NCBI RefSeq assembly: GCF_003665095.1 | Contig: NZ_RCHV01000002.1 | Coordinates: 248,001-312,000 of the forward strand | From: Streptomyces sp. Z26 | Lineage (GTDB): Bacteria > Actinomycetota > Actinomycetes > Streptomycetales > Streptomycetaceae | Direction: 5' to 3' | DNA: 64,000 bases | Shown here: in pieces, positions 1-7,184 of the stretch | How the letters are laid out: each line of letters opens with the position of its first letter | How positions within the stretch are numbered: the stretch's first letter is position 1 | Notes under the pieces: generated by a model | Databases searched by the model: none | Told to the model about the DNA's origin: nothing | Seen by the model: the letters and a program-made list of their open reading frames with translations, nothing else | Translations under genes and position numbers: made by a program

Positions 1-917
1 GCCTCCACGTACTCGACGCTCCCCCGCTTGCCCGCCTCCACCAGTCCGCGGTCGGCGGCGCGGGCGCTGCGCGCGATGATGTCGTCCAGCTCGCGGGTCC
101 GCTCGTTCAGCCAGCGCTGGTCGTCCTTGCCGATGGTCGCCTCACCCCGTTGGGGCTCCGCCGCGAACATCCGCGGGTAGCCCACGACGAGCACGCGGGC
201 GGACGGGGCGCGGGAGGTGAGGTCGGTGAGGACACGGGGCAGGGTCCGGGTCAGGGTGTCCAGCCGTTCCGCGACCTGATCGTCCTGACCACGGCAGTCG
301 CCGAGCAACACCTCCGCGAGGCAGCGGGTGAGGACCTTGGTGAACCCGGCGTCGTTCCCGCCGATGCTGATCGTCACGAGGCTGGTGTCCGCGTCGACCC
401 GGTCGGTCTGGGGCTCCCGCCCGTACCGGCCGTCGAGGACCTCGGCGGTCGTCGCGCCGCTGCACGCCCAGAAGGCGGAGCCGCGCGCGAAGCGGAACGT
501 CCGTACGACGTCGTGGTAGTAGGCGGCGGAGTGGCGCAGGCACACGCCGTCGGTGCGCTTCGCCTCGGCGCCCGCCTTGCCGTCGTCCCCGTCGCCGTCG
601 GCCTGGCTCTTGTCGCGCTCGCCGCCCTCGCCCTCGTCGGCCTCGCTCTTGTCGTCGGAGCCGGTCTGTACGCCGACACCCGCGGAGTACGAGTCGCCCA
701 GCGCGACGTACCCGCCTCTGGTGGCGGCCTCCTGGGGGCTGACCGTACGGTCGTCCGGCCGCTCCGGGCTGCCGCTCCCGCCGGAGTCCTTTGCGCACCC
801 GGTCAGCTCGCAGCGCCAGGACGGCACCGCGAACACCCCCGCGACCAGCAGGACCAGGACGGCCAGTACGGCACCCACGGTGACCTGACGCCGCGTCACC
901 TGTCCGTCGCCGCTCAA
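1..917 (-). CDS. Secreted SGNH/GDSL-type esterase (3' end outside window)
   Basis: The minus-strand frame reads a hydrophobic N-terminal segment (about residues 10-30, probably a signal anchor or signal peptide), then an SGNH hydrolase. Block I is ALGDSYSAG with the nucleophile Ser, and block III is SIGGNDAG. An Asp/Glu/Lys-rich insert lies between block I and the rest of the fold. The His-containing block V would lie beyond the left edge, so the protein is incomplete here. The TTG at 917 is preferred because GAGGGGA lies six bases upstream; an in-frame GTG further upstream is possible. Secreted streptomycete SGNH enzymes hydrolyse esters and lipids; the substrate cannot be told. Confidence 0.8.
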   Translation of the reverse strand, partial: MSGDGQVTRRQVTVGAVLAVLVLLVAGVFAVPSWRCELTGCAKDSGGSGSPERPDDRTVSPQEAATRGGYVALGDSYSAGVGVQTGSDDKSEADEGEGGERDKSQADGDGDDGKAGAEAKRTDGVCLRHSAAYYHDVVRTFRFARGSAFWACSGATTAEVLDGRYGREPQTDRVDADTSLVTISIGGNDAGFTKVLTRCLAEVLLGDCRGQDDQVAERLDTLTRTLPRVLTDLTSRAPSARVLVVGYPRMFAAEPQRGEATIGKDDQRWLNERTRELDDIIARSARAADRGLVEAGKRGSVEYVE

Positions 918-1079
918 CGGCGCTCCCCTCGAGTCACGCACCCGCCCCGCCCACCAGTTGATCACACCGGCGGAGACACCGGTACCACCCACGGGAGGCT
1001 CGGCCGCCGAGCGGAAGCACGCCGCGCGCGGAGGGGGCGCGCGGGCGGCGGCCGTTGACCTTTCGGAGCGGCCGGGGGT

Positions 1080-1340
1080 GTGCTGAGCACGGTGCTGGGC
1101 GTCGTCCTGACCGAGCGCGTCCCCGACCGGCTGCGGGGCAGGGTGACCGGGACGCAGAACGCCGTGCTGACGGCCGCGCCGTCGGCCGGGGTGCCGGGCG
1201 CGGGCGAGCTGGTGGAGTACGCGTCACCGGCGGCGGACGGAGTCGTCGTGACGGGCGTGTGGTGCACGGCCGTCGTGTCCGCCCCCCTCGCACCGGCGCT
1301 ACGGGACCTGGGGCCCGTACGGGAGGAGTGCGGAGCGCGA
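1080..1340 (+). pseudogene. MFS transporter C-terminal remnant
   Basis: From the GTG at 1080 the frame reads a segment typical of the second half of MFS drug exporters: TERVPDRLRGRVTGTQNAVL, then a short Gly/Ala-rich membrane-like stretch ending APALRDLG. The family is about 400 residues long, but an in-frame stop (1056-1058) precedes this piece and recognisable similarity ends near 1340. The N-terminal two thirds are absent, so I read it as a decayed gene fragment. It sits tail to tail with the intact MFS gene at 1405-2778 but is not a copy of it. Confidence 0.6.
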
Positions 1341-1404
1341 CCGGTGCCCACCGGCACCGGCTGCGCGGGCGCGCGGACAGCGGACGTCCGCGCCGCCCCC
1401 TGGA

Positions 1405-2778
1405 CTACGGCTGCCCGGAGGCGCGGCGCAGGACGACGGTCGGGATCACGCCGACGGCCAGCACCCCGCTCGCCACGGCGAGCAGCGGATACCCGGCGCT
1501 CGCCGTCGTCAGGCCGGAGACCATGCCGCCGGTGGCGCCTGCGAGGGCCATGCCCACGTCCACCTGCCCTTGGACGGCGGCGGCCCTCCCCGGTGGCGCC
1601 GCCTCGGTGACCATGGCCGAACCACTCACGAGGGCGAGGTTCCAGCCGACCCCGAGCAGCGTGAGCGCGACGGCCGGACCGATCGTGTTCTGCGGTGGCA
1701 GCAGTCCGGCCAGCACCCCGGCCACCAGCAGGACCGCTCCGGAGGCCGCCGCGACAGGAGCCGCCCCCAGCCGGTCGACGAGAGATCCGCTCAGCCGCGA
1801 GGGCAGGAACATCGCCCCGACGTGCAGCGCGATCACCGTCCCGGCCGCCTGGGCGCTGTGACCGTGCGCGGTCATGTGTACGGGCGTCATGGTCATCACG
1901 GCGATCATCACCAGCTGCGCGGAGATCGTCACGGTGGCGCCGGTCATCACCCCGGAGGGCCACCGGTGGGTCGTCCGCCCCGGCACCGACGTGCCCGCTT
2001 CCGGCGCGGCGGGTTCGTCCGGAGCCGCCTTCCGTACGCCCCCCGTGCCCGTACGCCCCGGGGGACGTACGGCGGCGGACTTCCCGGCCGGGGCGCCCTC
2101 GCCCGGCGGCGCCGGGAGCGGGGCGTCGGCGTGGGCGCGGGCCACCGTCATCGGGTCGGGCCGGAGCCACAGCAGCAGGACCAGGCAGGCCGCCGTGCAG
2201 GCGGCAGCGGCGAGCAGGAACGGTCCGGTCAGCCGGGGCAGACCGCAGGCGGTCGCCACCGCGCCGGTGGGTCCGACCATGTTGGGCCCGGCCACGGCAC
2301 CCAGCGTGGTGGCCAACAGCACCGTGCCGGTGGCTCGGCCGCGACGTTCCGGTGGGGCCAGGTCCGCCCCCGCGTACCGGGCGAGCAGTCCGGTGACGGA
2401 GCCGGCTCCGTAGACGAACAGGGAGGCGAGCAGCAGCACGGTCCAGGAGGCTGCGGCCCCGGCCACCACTCCGACGCTGCCGAGTGCGGCGGCTCCATGG
2501 CCCAGGACGAGCCCCGGTCTGCGTCCCCGGTGCTGGGAGAGCCGTCCGATCGCCATCGCCCCCACCGCGGCGCCGCCGGTGTAGAGCGTGGCGGGCAGCC
2601 CCGCCAGACTCGTCGAACCGAGCAGGTCCTCGGCGAGGAGCGCGCCGACCGTGATGCCGGCCGCCATGCCCGCGCCGCCGAGCGCCTGCGAGACGAGCAG
2701 CACGGTCATCAGACGACGCTCCGCCGCGGCGGGCGCCACGGCGTGGAGCCGGCTGGGGGCCTGGTCCGCCGCGGTCAC
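1405..2778 (-). CDS. MFS exporter, last gene of the putative RiPP-like cluster
   Basis: A 457-aa major facilitator superfamily protein with two blocks of about six hydrophobic helices, separated by a hydrophilic Pro/Ala/Arg-rich loop of roughly 70 residues (about 190-260). The first half carries a loop 2-3 motif resembling GRLSQHRGRRPG. The GTG start overlaps the stop of the upstream gene in a GTGA tetranucleotide, so translation is probably coupled and the transporter belongs to the 6791-to-1405 gene set. From that context I infer export of, or self-protection against, the cluster product. A general multidrug efflux role cannot be excluded. Confidence 0.85.
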   Translation of the reverse strand: MTAADQAPSRLHAVAPAAAERRLMTVLLVSQALGGAGMAAGITVGALLAEDLLGSTSLAGLPATLYTGGAAVGAMAIGRLSQHRGRRPGLVLGHGAAALGSVGVVAGAAASWTVLLLASLFVYGAGSVTGLLARYAGADLAPPERRGRATGTVLLATTLGAVAGPNMVGPTGAVATACGLPRLTGPFLLAAAACTAACLVLLLWLRPDPMTVARAHADAPLPAPPGEGAPAGKSAAVRPPGRTGTGGVRKAAPDEPAAPEAGTSVPGRTTHRWPSGVMTGATVTISAQLVMIAVMTMTPVHMTAHGHSAQAAGTVIALHVGAMFLPSRLSGSLVDRLGAAPVAAASGAVLLVAGVLAGLLPPQNTIGPAVALTLLGVGWNLALVSGSAMVTEAAPPGRAAAVQGQVDVGMALAGATGGMVSGLTTASAGYPLLAVASGVLAVGVIPTVVLRRASGQP

Positions 2779-3326
2779 GTCGCGGTCGCGCCGCCGAGGT
2801 CGGAGATCTCCGCCAGGGAGAGACCGAGCTGGGCGTGCAGGAAGGCGACGACGGTCCAGTGCGGCAGCGCGTCCTCGTCGAACGGGCCGAACGCCCCGAC
2901 GTACAGCGGCACCCAGCGCAGGGCCTCCTCCGCCGCCGTTTCCCGGCCCGGTTCCTGCTGGTAGTCGCCGTACGCGACGCTGCGGTGGTGGATGAAGCGG
3001 CCACCGGGCAGCCGTTCCTCGCACAGCGTGCGGTACTCGCGTGTCTGGAGGATCAGGTAGTGCCAGATCTCGTCGATGTCCTGTTCGACGGGGAGGAAGA
3101 GGCCCGCGAGCTCGTCCGGGTGCCGCGACACCAGGTAGAGGTACCGCAGACACTCGCGGACCTGGTGGACCACCACGTCCTCGGCCGGTGCGCCGGGGCG
3201 TCCGAGCACGTACCGCACGACCTCGTCGTGCAGCGCGGGCCCGAGCAGCTCCCGGGCGTCGGGTGCGGTGGAGGCGGGAACCGCCGTTCCGATCTCACGG
3301 GGGACGGAGGGAGGAGGAGCAGTCAT
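2775..3326 (-). CDS. GRDP-like (glycine-rich-domain-protein type) protein of unknown activity
   Basis: A 183-aa soluble protein. Residues of about 95-130 contain DEIWHYLILQTREYRTLCEE followed by FIHHRS, which resembles the WH..IL.T..Y..fC...FIHH signature of GRDP-like proteins (PF07173 type). The conserved Asp, His and His-His could bind a metal, but that is inference. The ATG is preceded by AGGACAGGA. It lies between the adenylating enzyme and the MFS gene and overlaps the latter by 4 nt. No catalytic function is established for bacterial members, so a tailoring or binding role toward the peptide encoded at 4836-4994 is only a suggestion from context. Confidence 0.7.
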   Translation of the reverse strand: MTAPPPSVPREIGTAVPASTAPDARELLGPALHDEVVRYVLGRPGAPAEDVVVHQVRECLRYLYLVSRHPDELAGLFLPVEQDIDEIWHYLILQTREYRTLCEERLPGGRFIHHRSVAYGDYQQEPGRETAAEEALRWVPLYVGAFGPFDEDALPHWTVVAFLHAQLGLSLAEISDLGGATAT

Positions 3327-3451
3327 ACCGGTCCTGTCCTGGGGGCGGCGCGGGGCCGCGAAGCGGGCCGGAAGCGGGTCTGCTCCCGCGTGACCGGCGA
3401 GGGATGTGCCGCTCGGCGCCGACGCGCCGGGACGGCGGCTCGGGGGACCCG

Positions 3452-3604
3452 TCAGTCGGCCGGGGACGGGTCGGTTGCCGGGGCGGCAAGCCACGCGTAC
3501 TTGCCGGAGCGGCCGACCGCGATGCTCCGCCGGTGCGCGGTGCGGCACCGCATGCCGGTCAACTCGCCTACGGCGACGGCGAGTTCGGCCTCCTCGGAGG
3601 CCCC
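3452..3604 (-). other. Out-of-frame C-terminus of the PaaK/LuxE-like enzyme
   Basis: Minus-strand frame downstream of a G4 run (CCCC at 3601-3604 on the plus strand) encodes a segment ending in RRSIAVGRSGKYAWLAA. This looks like the closing Ser-Gly-Lys element of PaaK-family C-terminal domains. Adding one G to the run joins it in frame to the body of the enzyme. It is more likely the displaced end of that gene than an independent small gene. Confidence 0.55.
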
Positions 3605-4710
3605 GAGCGCGGCTCCCCGAAGGTGGTGTAGCGCAGTTCGCACGAGCCGGCCCCGGCGGACTCCCCCGCGGCGTCGGGGACGAGCTGGTGCAGGAAGACC
3701 TTCGCGGAGGCTCCGGCGATCCGCACGTCCACGTCGGCCTGGGCGACCGGGCCGCCGGGTGTGGGCAGCAGTTCCTTCTCCCGTCCGCAGAAGGAGGTGA
3801 TGGCCGTCGGGTCCGCGTCACCGTCGCGGGTACGGACGCAGTCCCCCGAGCGGTAGCGCACCAGGGGCATGTGCGGGTTGCGGATGCTGGTGACGATCAG
3901 ACTGTGTATGCCGCTGCCGGGCGCCACCGGGTGCAGTTCCAGGCTCATGCCGTCGAGATACGGGTGGTAGCGGCCGTCCGCGTCGCTGTAGAAGAGGTAG
4001 CCCAGCTCGGTGCTGCCGAAGAGGTCGATCACCGGGCAGCCGAAGTACCGGCGCAGGAAGGCCCGGACGTTCGCCGGAGCGTACTCGTAGGCGTGCACGA
4101 TGCCCGCGGGCCGCGGGAAGGCCTCCTCCAGGCCCCAGGCGCGGACCTTCTCCACCAGATGCGCGAGATGGTAGGCGGAGCAGTCCAGCAGATAGGCGCC
4201 GTCCGGGTGCGCGGACGCCACCTCCCGCAGGTCGGCGAGCATGGCGGTGACGTCGGCGAGGTCCCAGTCGGCCGGTTCCAGTCGGCGGTTGAGATACAGG
4301 GTGCGGTCGTCCAGCCAGCGTTCCCCCGGCGTGGCCCCGGGGCGGGAGGCGTTCACCCGGGCGACGTGCTCGGTGGCGAGCACCGTGGTCAAGGAGGCGC
4401 GTCGGGCCCCCGAGTGCCAGAGCGGGCCCAGCTCCGGGTGCTCGCTCCACAGCCGGTAGTAGGAGTGCAGCAGGAACAACGGAGGTCGGATCAGCTGCAT
4501 ACGCGCGTGGTTCGTGCCGGTCGACAGCACGTACTCGGCCTCTCCCGCCTCCAACGCCCTCGCCAGGGCCGGAGTCATCCAGTTGGCCGGGAAACCCTGG
4601 GCGATCCGCGACTTCTCCAGGATCGGGAAGCCGCCACCGGCCACGGAGTCGCGGTAGAGCGGGATGTCCTTCACGCGGTCGAGGACGTCGGGGCTCGGCC
4701 AGGTGTTCAC
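3568..4710 (-). CDS. PaaK/LuxE-like adenylate-forming enzyme, apparently frameshifted near its end
   Basis: The frame reads 380 aa of an adenylate-forming enzyme related to PaaK phenylacetate-CoA ligase and LuxE acyl-protein synthetase. Signposts are LSTGTNHARMQ (Ser/Thr/Gly-rich nucleotide loop, about residues 65-75), DLFGSTELGYLFY (A5-like motif) and PLVRYRSGDCVR (A7-like Tyr-x-Ser-Gly-Asp). Such enzymes activate a carboxylate as acyl-AMP and pass it to a thiol. The GTG start has GGAGGA six bases upstream. The end is abrupt; one extra G in the run at 3601-3604 would extend the protein to about 418 aa, ending at 3452. It follows the Cys-repeat peptide gene, so peptide or acyl activation is the inferred role. 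Confidence 0.8.
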   Translation of the reverse strand: MNTWPSPDVLDRVKDIPLYRDSVAGGGFPILEKSRIAQGFPANWMTPALARALEAGEAEYVLSTGTNHARMQLIRPPLFLLHSYYRLWSEHPELGPLWHSGARRASLTTVLATEHVARVNASRPGATPGERWLDDRTLYLNRRLEPADWDLADVTAMLADLREVASAHPDGAYLLDCSAYHLAHLVEKVRAWGLEEAFPRPAGIVHAYEYAPANVRAFLRRYFGCPVIDLFGSTELGYLFYSDADGRYHPYLDGMSLELHPVAPGSGIHSLIVTSIRNPHMPLVRYRSGDCVRTRDGDADPTAITSFCGREKELLPTPGGPVAQADVDVRIAGASAKVFLHQLVPDAAGESAGAGSCELRYTTFGEPRSGPPRRPNSPSP

Positions 4711-4835
4711 GGGTCCTCCGGTGGGAGAGCGGTCGAAGCCCGTACGCCACGGGCGGGGCGCGGGGCGGGGTGGCGGCTCGCGGTGGTGCGCCCCGGGACC
4801 CCGCACCGGTCGGCGGACCGGTGCGGGGAGACGCG

Positions 4836-4994
4836 TCAGCTGATGCAGCCCGTCTTGGGCGTCGCGCTGATGCAGCCGCTCTTGGGAGCGGAGCTGATGC
4901 AGCCGTCCTTCGCACCGGCGCCCTGCGCCGAGTTGGCAGCGACCCACTTCTGCCAGACGGACTCTTCGGTCATCCGCTTGATGAGCTGCTCCAT
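4836..4994 (-). CDS. Putative RiPP precursor peptide with three C-terminal Gly-Cys-Ile-Ser repeats
   Basis: This encodes a 52-aa peptide. The first 29 residues are leader-like (MEQLIKRMTEESVWQKWVAA, then a Gly/Ala linker). The C-terminal 23 residues contain three GCIS units, preceded by Lys-Asp, Lys-Ser and Lys-Thr and separated by Ser/Ala-Ala/Thr-Pro; the last GCIS is the C-terminus. The ATG at 4994 is chosen because GGAGGT lies five bases upstream; an in-frame start at 5030 lacks a ribosome site. Small size, leader/core layout, repeated Cys/Ser units and enclosure by tailoring-type enzymes and an exporter fit a ribosomal peptide natural product. I recognise no known RiPP class, and no LanM/LanKC, YcaO or radical-SAM gene lies in this cluster. 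Confidence 0.75.
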   Translation of the reverse strand: MEQLIKRMTEESVWQKWVAANSAQGAGAKDGCISSAPKSGCISATPKTGCIS

Positions 4995-5031
4995 GCCGGA
5001 CCTCCATAGGACGAAGAGATAGTGGTGCAAA

Positions 5032-5047
5032 GTGGTAAAAAAACCAC
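5032..5047. promoter_or_regulatory. Inverted repeat in the leader of the precursor operon
   Basis: GTGGT and ACCAC arms flank an A6/T6 loop, and a second AGTGGT occurs at 5021-5026. It lies just downstream of the predicted transcription start and about 40 nt before the peptide ATG. It could be an operator or an mRNA hairpin; the arms are only 5 bp. Confidence 0.35.
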
Positions 5048-5051
5048 CCAG

Positions 5052-5095
5052 GTAAAAGTAAAGCGAGAGTCAAGGAAAAGTCAATGGATGGTCAT
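5052..5095 (-). promoter_or_regulatory. Promoter copy A with four 11-bp direct repeats (precursor operon)
   Basis: Reading the minus strand, four consecutive 11-bp units occur: ATGACCATCCA (5095-5085), TTGACTTTTCC (5084-5074), TTGACTCTCGC (5073-5063) and TTTACTTTTAC (5062-5052). The second unit supplies a -35-like TTGACT and the fourth a -10-like TACTTT, 18 bp apart. Helical-turn-spaced heptamer repeats over the -35 region are the hallmark of SARP-type activator sites. A near-identical block lies at 6809-6851. The region is strikingly A/T-rich for this genome. Confidence 0.65.
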
Positions 5096-5105
5096 GTCGG
5101 ATGGT

Positions 5106-6791
5106 TCACGGGGATGTCGCCCCGGGCACCGGATCCGCGTGGGGGGCGACGGCACGGGCCAGGGCGAAACCGGCGTAGCCGTCCCGGGCTGCGGCGTCGC
5201 AGCGCGCCCGGTACTCGACCATGCCGCCGGTGTACGCGAGGAACGTCCTCGGTTTGCCGGCCACGTTCGCGCCCGTGTACCAGGAGTCGACGGACGGGTA
5301 GAGCGTCCGCTCCGCGAGCGCCGCCACGTGCGCGCACCACTCCCGCTCCGCCTGCGGGGTCGCGTCGATCTCGGTGAACCCGTGGCGCCGGAGGTGGACG
5401 AGGCAGTCGGCGATCCACTCGACGTGCTGCTCCGCAGCGGTCACCGCGTTGCTGAGCACGGACGGACTGAGCGGGCCGAGCACGGTGAAGAGGTTGGGGA
5501 AGCCGGACGCGACCAGGCCCAGGTGGTTGGCCGCGCCGTCCGACCACTTCTCCCGCAGCGTGGCGCCACCGCGCCCCCGTACGTCGATGGCCGTCTGCGA
5601 ACCGGTCAACGCGTCGAAGCCGGTGGCGAGAACCAACGTGTCCAACGGGTGTTCCCGCTCGGTCGTGCGCACCCCGCGTGGGGTGACCTCCACCAGCGGC
5701 GTACGGCGCAGATCCACCAGCCGCACGTGCGGCTCGTTGAAGGCCGCGTAGTAACCGGACTCCAGGCAGGGGCGCTTGGTGCCGAACGGAAAGGTGCGGG
5801 GGGACAGCGCGTCCGCCGTGTCGGGGTCCGCGACCGAGTCCCGGATCTTCCCGCGCACGAACGAGGCGACGGTCTCGTTGGCCGCCTCGTCGGTGAGCAG
5901 GTCCGTGTACGTGCGCAACAGCCCGCTGAGTACGCCGGAGCGCCAGCCCTCCTCGTAGGCGTCGGTACGCTCCCCGGCCCCCACCGACAGCGCCGAGCGG
6001 GTCGGAGGAGTGAAGAGCGTGCCGCCGCGGGACGCCCGCTGGGCGCGCCGGTAGCGGGGGTAGTCCGCCTTCGTCGCGGCGATCTCGTCGGCGGGGAGCG
6101 GCCGGTTGTGCGCGGGCAGCGCGTAGACGGGTGTGCGTTGGAAGACGGTGAGCGCGGCGGCTCGGGCGGCGACCTGCGGGACCACCTGCACGCCGGAGCA
6201 TCCCGTACCGAGCACCCCCACCCGTTCCCCGGCGAGCACCGGCTCGTCCCGGGGCCAGCGGGCCGTGTGCAGGGTCCGACCGGCGAACGACTCGATCCCC
6301 GGAACGTCCACGTCCTTCACGGCGGACGTGCACCCCGTGGCCAGCACGACGAAACGCGTGGTCACCGTCCACGCGGCGGACGTCGTCACGGTCCACAGGT
6401 GGCTGTCCTCGTCGTAGACGGCGCGCTCGACCCGCGTGTTGAGCATGATGTGCGGCCGCAAGTCGAACCGGTCGGCCACGTGGCCCAGGTAGCGGAGGAT
6501 CTCCGGCTGCGCGGCGTAGCGCTCGCTCCACTCCCACTCCTGGTCCAGCTCCGGCGAGAAGGAGTAGGAGTACGCGGTGCTCTCGATGTCGCAGCGAGCC
6601 CCCGGGTAGCGGTTCCGGTACCAGGTCCCGCCGACGTCCTCGCACGCCTCGACCAGCCGTGCGGAGAAGCCCCGTTCACGGAGCAGGTGCAGCTGGTACA
6701 AGCCGGCGAATCCGGCTCCCACCACCAGCGCGTCCAGCTCCGGACCCTCGTCGCCACCCCTGCGGACCACGCCCACGTCGACCCCCTCCAT
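5106..6791 (-). CDS. Baeyer-Villiger-type flavin monooxygenase of the peptide cluster
   Basis: A 561-aa FAD/NADPH monooxygenase. It has an N-terminal FAD Rossmann motif VVGAGFAG, the Baeyer-Villiger fingerprint FAGRTLHTARWP (F-x-G-x3-H-x3-W-P), the NADPH Rossmann motif GVLGTGCSG, and a later ATGFD typical of class B flavoproteins. Members insert oxygen into ketones or oxidise N and S atoms. The ATG at 6791 has no clear ribosome site; a GTG at 6776, with GGAGGGGG just upstream, is a credible alternative. It sits 111 bp ahead of the peptide ATG on the same strand and has its own copy of the peptide's promoter repeats, which ties it to the cluster. Oxidation of peptide Cys or of a co-substrate is inference. 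Confidence 0.85.
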   Translation of the reverse strand: MEGVDVGVVRRGGDEGPELDALVVGAGFAGLYQLHLLRERGFSARLVEACEDVGGTWYRNRYPGARCDIESTAYSYSFSPELDQEWEWSERYAAQPEILRYLGHVADRFDLRPHIMLNTRVERAVYDEDSHLWTVTTSAAWTVTTRFVVLATGCTSAVKDVDVPGIESFAGRTLHTARWPRDEPVLAGERVGVLGTGCSGVQVVPQVAARAAALTVFQRTPVYALPAHNRPLPADEIAATKADYPRYRRAQRASRGGTLFTPPTRSALSVGAGERTDAYEEGWRSGVLSGLLRTYTDLLTDEAANETVASFVRGKIRDSVADPDTADALSPRTFPFGTKRPCLESGYYAAFNEPHVRLVDLRRTPLVEVTPRGVRTTEREHPLDTLVLATGFDALTGSQTAIDVRGRGGATLREKWSDGAANHLGLVASGFPNLFTVLGPLSPSVLSNAVTAAEQHVEWIADCLVHLRRHGFTEIDATPQAEREWCAHVAALAERTLYPSVDSWYTGANVAGKPRTFLAYTGGMVEYRARCDAAARDGYAGFALARAVAPHADPVPGATSP

Positions 6792-6808
6792 GATCACTGC
6801 ACGCAAGC

Positions 6809-6851
6809 GCAAAAGTAAAATGCAAGTCACGTAAAGTCAATGGAAGGTCAA
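6809..6851 (-). promoter_or_regulatory. Promoter copy B with 11-bp direct repeats (monooxygenase gene)
   Basis: The minus strand carries TTGACCTTCCA (6851-6841), TTGACTTTAC (6840-6831, one base short), GTGACTTGCAT (6830-6820) and TTTACTTTTGC (6819-6809). The TTGACT and TACTTT hexamers are 17 bp apart, placing a transcription start near 6805. The TGACC(A/T)TCCATTGACTTT core matches copy A at 17 of 18 bases. Two copies of so specific a block before two genes of one cluster imply a shared regulator, which is not encoded in the window. Confidence 0.65.
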
Positions 6852-6962
6852 ATCCTGTGGAGGGCGCCCGCCCGTACGGTCCGCCGCCGCTGGCCGACGT
6901 GCCTGTGCGCTTCGGTGCCCCCGATGCCGGGTGCGGCCCTCACGAACCGCGACCGGCGGTAG

Positions 6963-7184
6963 GTGTCCGCGTTGCGCCCGACCGGGCGGCTGGCCTTGGC
7001 GGAAGTGGACACGAGCCCCCGCGCGAGGCGGACTCCGGCCCGGGGCGTACCGGTCTTCCGGATGGAGCGCGGGCGGTTGAGCGAGGACCAGGCGGGCGAG
7101 GTCCTGCGCCGCCATTCGCCGCATAACGACATCAGGCTTCGCGAGGTCGCCCGGCAGCTGTGCGCGCTCGGCCGCCTGCCCTGA
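6963..7184 (+). pseudogene. ANTAR-domain remnant
   Basis: A 73-aa frame whose last 40 residues, from FRMERGRLSEDQAGEVLRRH through NDIRLREVARQL, match the second half of an ANTAR RNA-binding domain (the LM-x-R-x-G-x3-D-x-A and N-x2-LR-x-VA pattern). The conserved coiled-coil start of ANTAR and any GAF or receiver sensor domain are missing; upstream residues are Arg/Pro-rich and unlike the family. I read it as the decayed 3' end of an ANTAR regulator. A translated mini-protein cannot be excluded. Confidence 0.45.

Noticed and set aside
962..3004. Long minus-strand frame through the MFS gene
   Set aside because: Arg/Pro/Gly-rich out-of-frame translation of the MFS and GRDP-like genes, which have clear family motifs in the other frame.
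3452..3643. Independent 63-aa gene after the adenylating enzyme
   Set aside because: Its sequence continues the PaaK-like C-terminus after a single-base shift and it has no ribosome site, so it is treated as a displaced end.
4836..5030. Longer 64-aa version of the Cys-repeat peptide starting at 5030
   Set aside because: The extra 12 residues have no ribosome site and cover the leader inverted repeat; the ATG at 4994 has a good GGAGGT.
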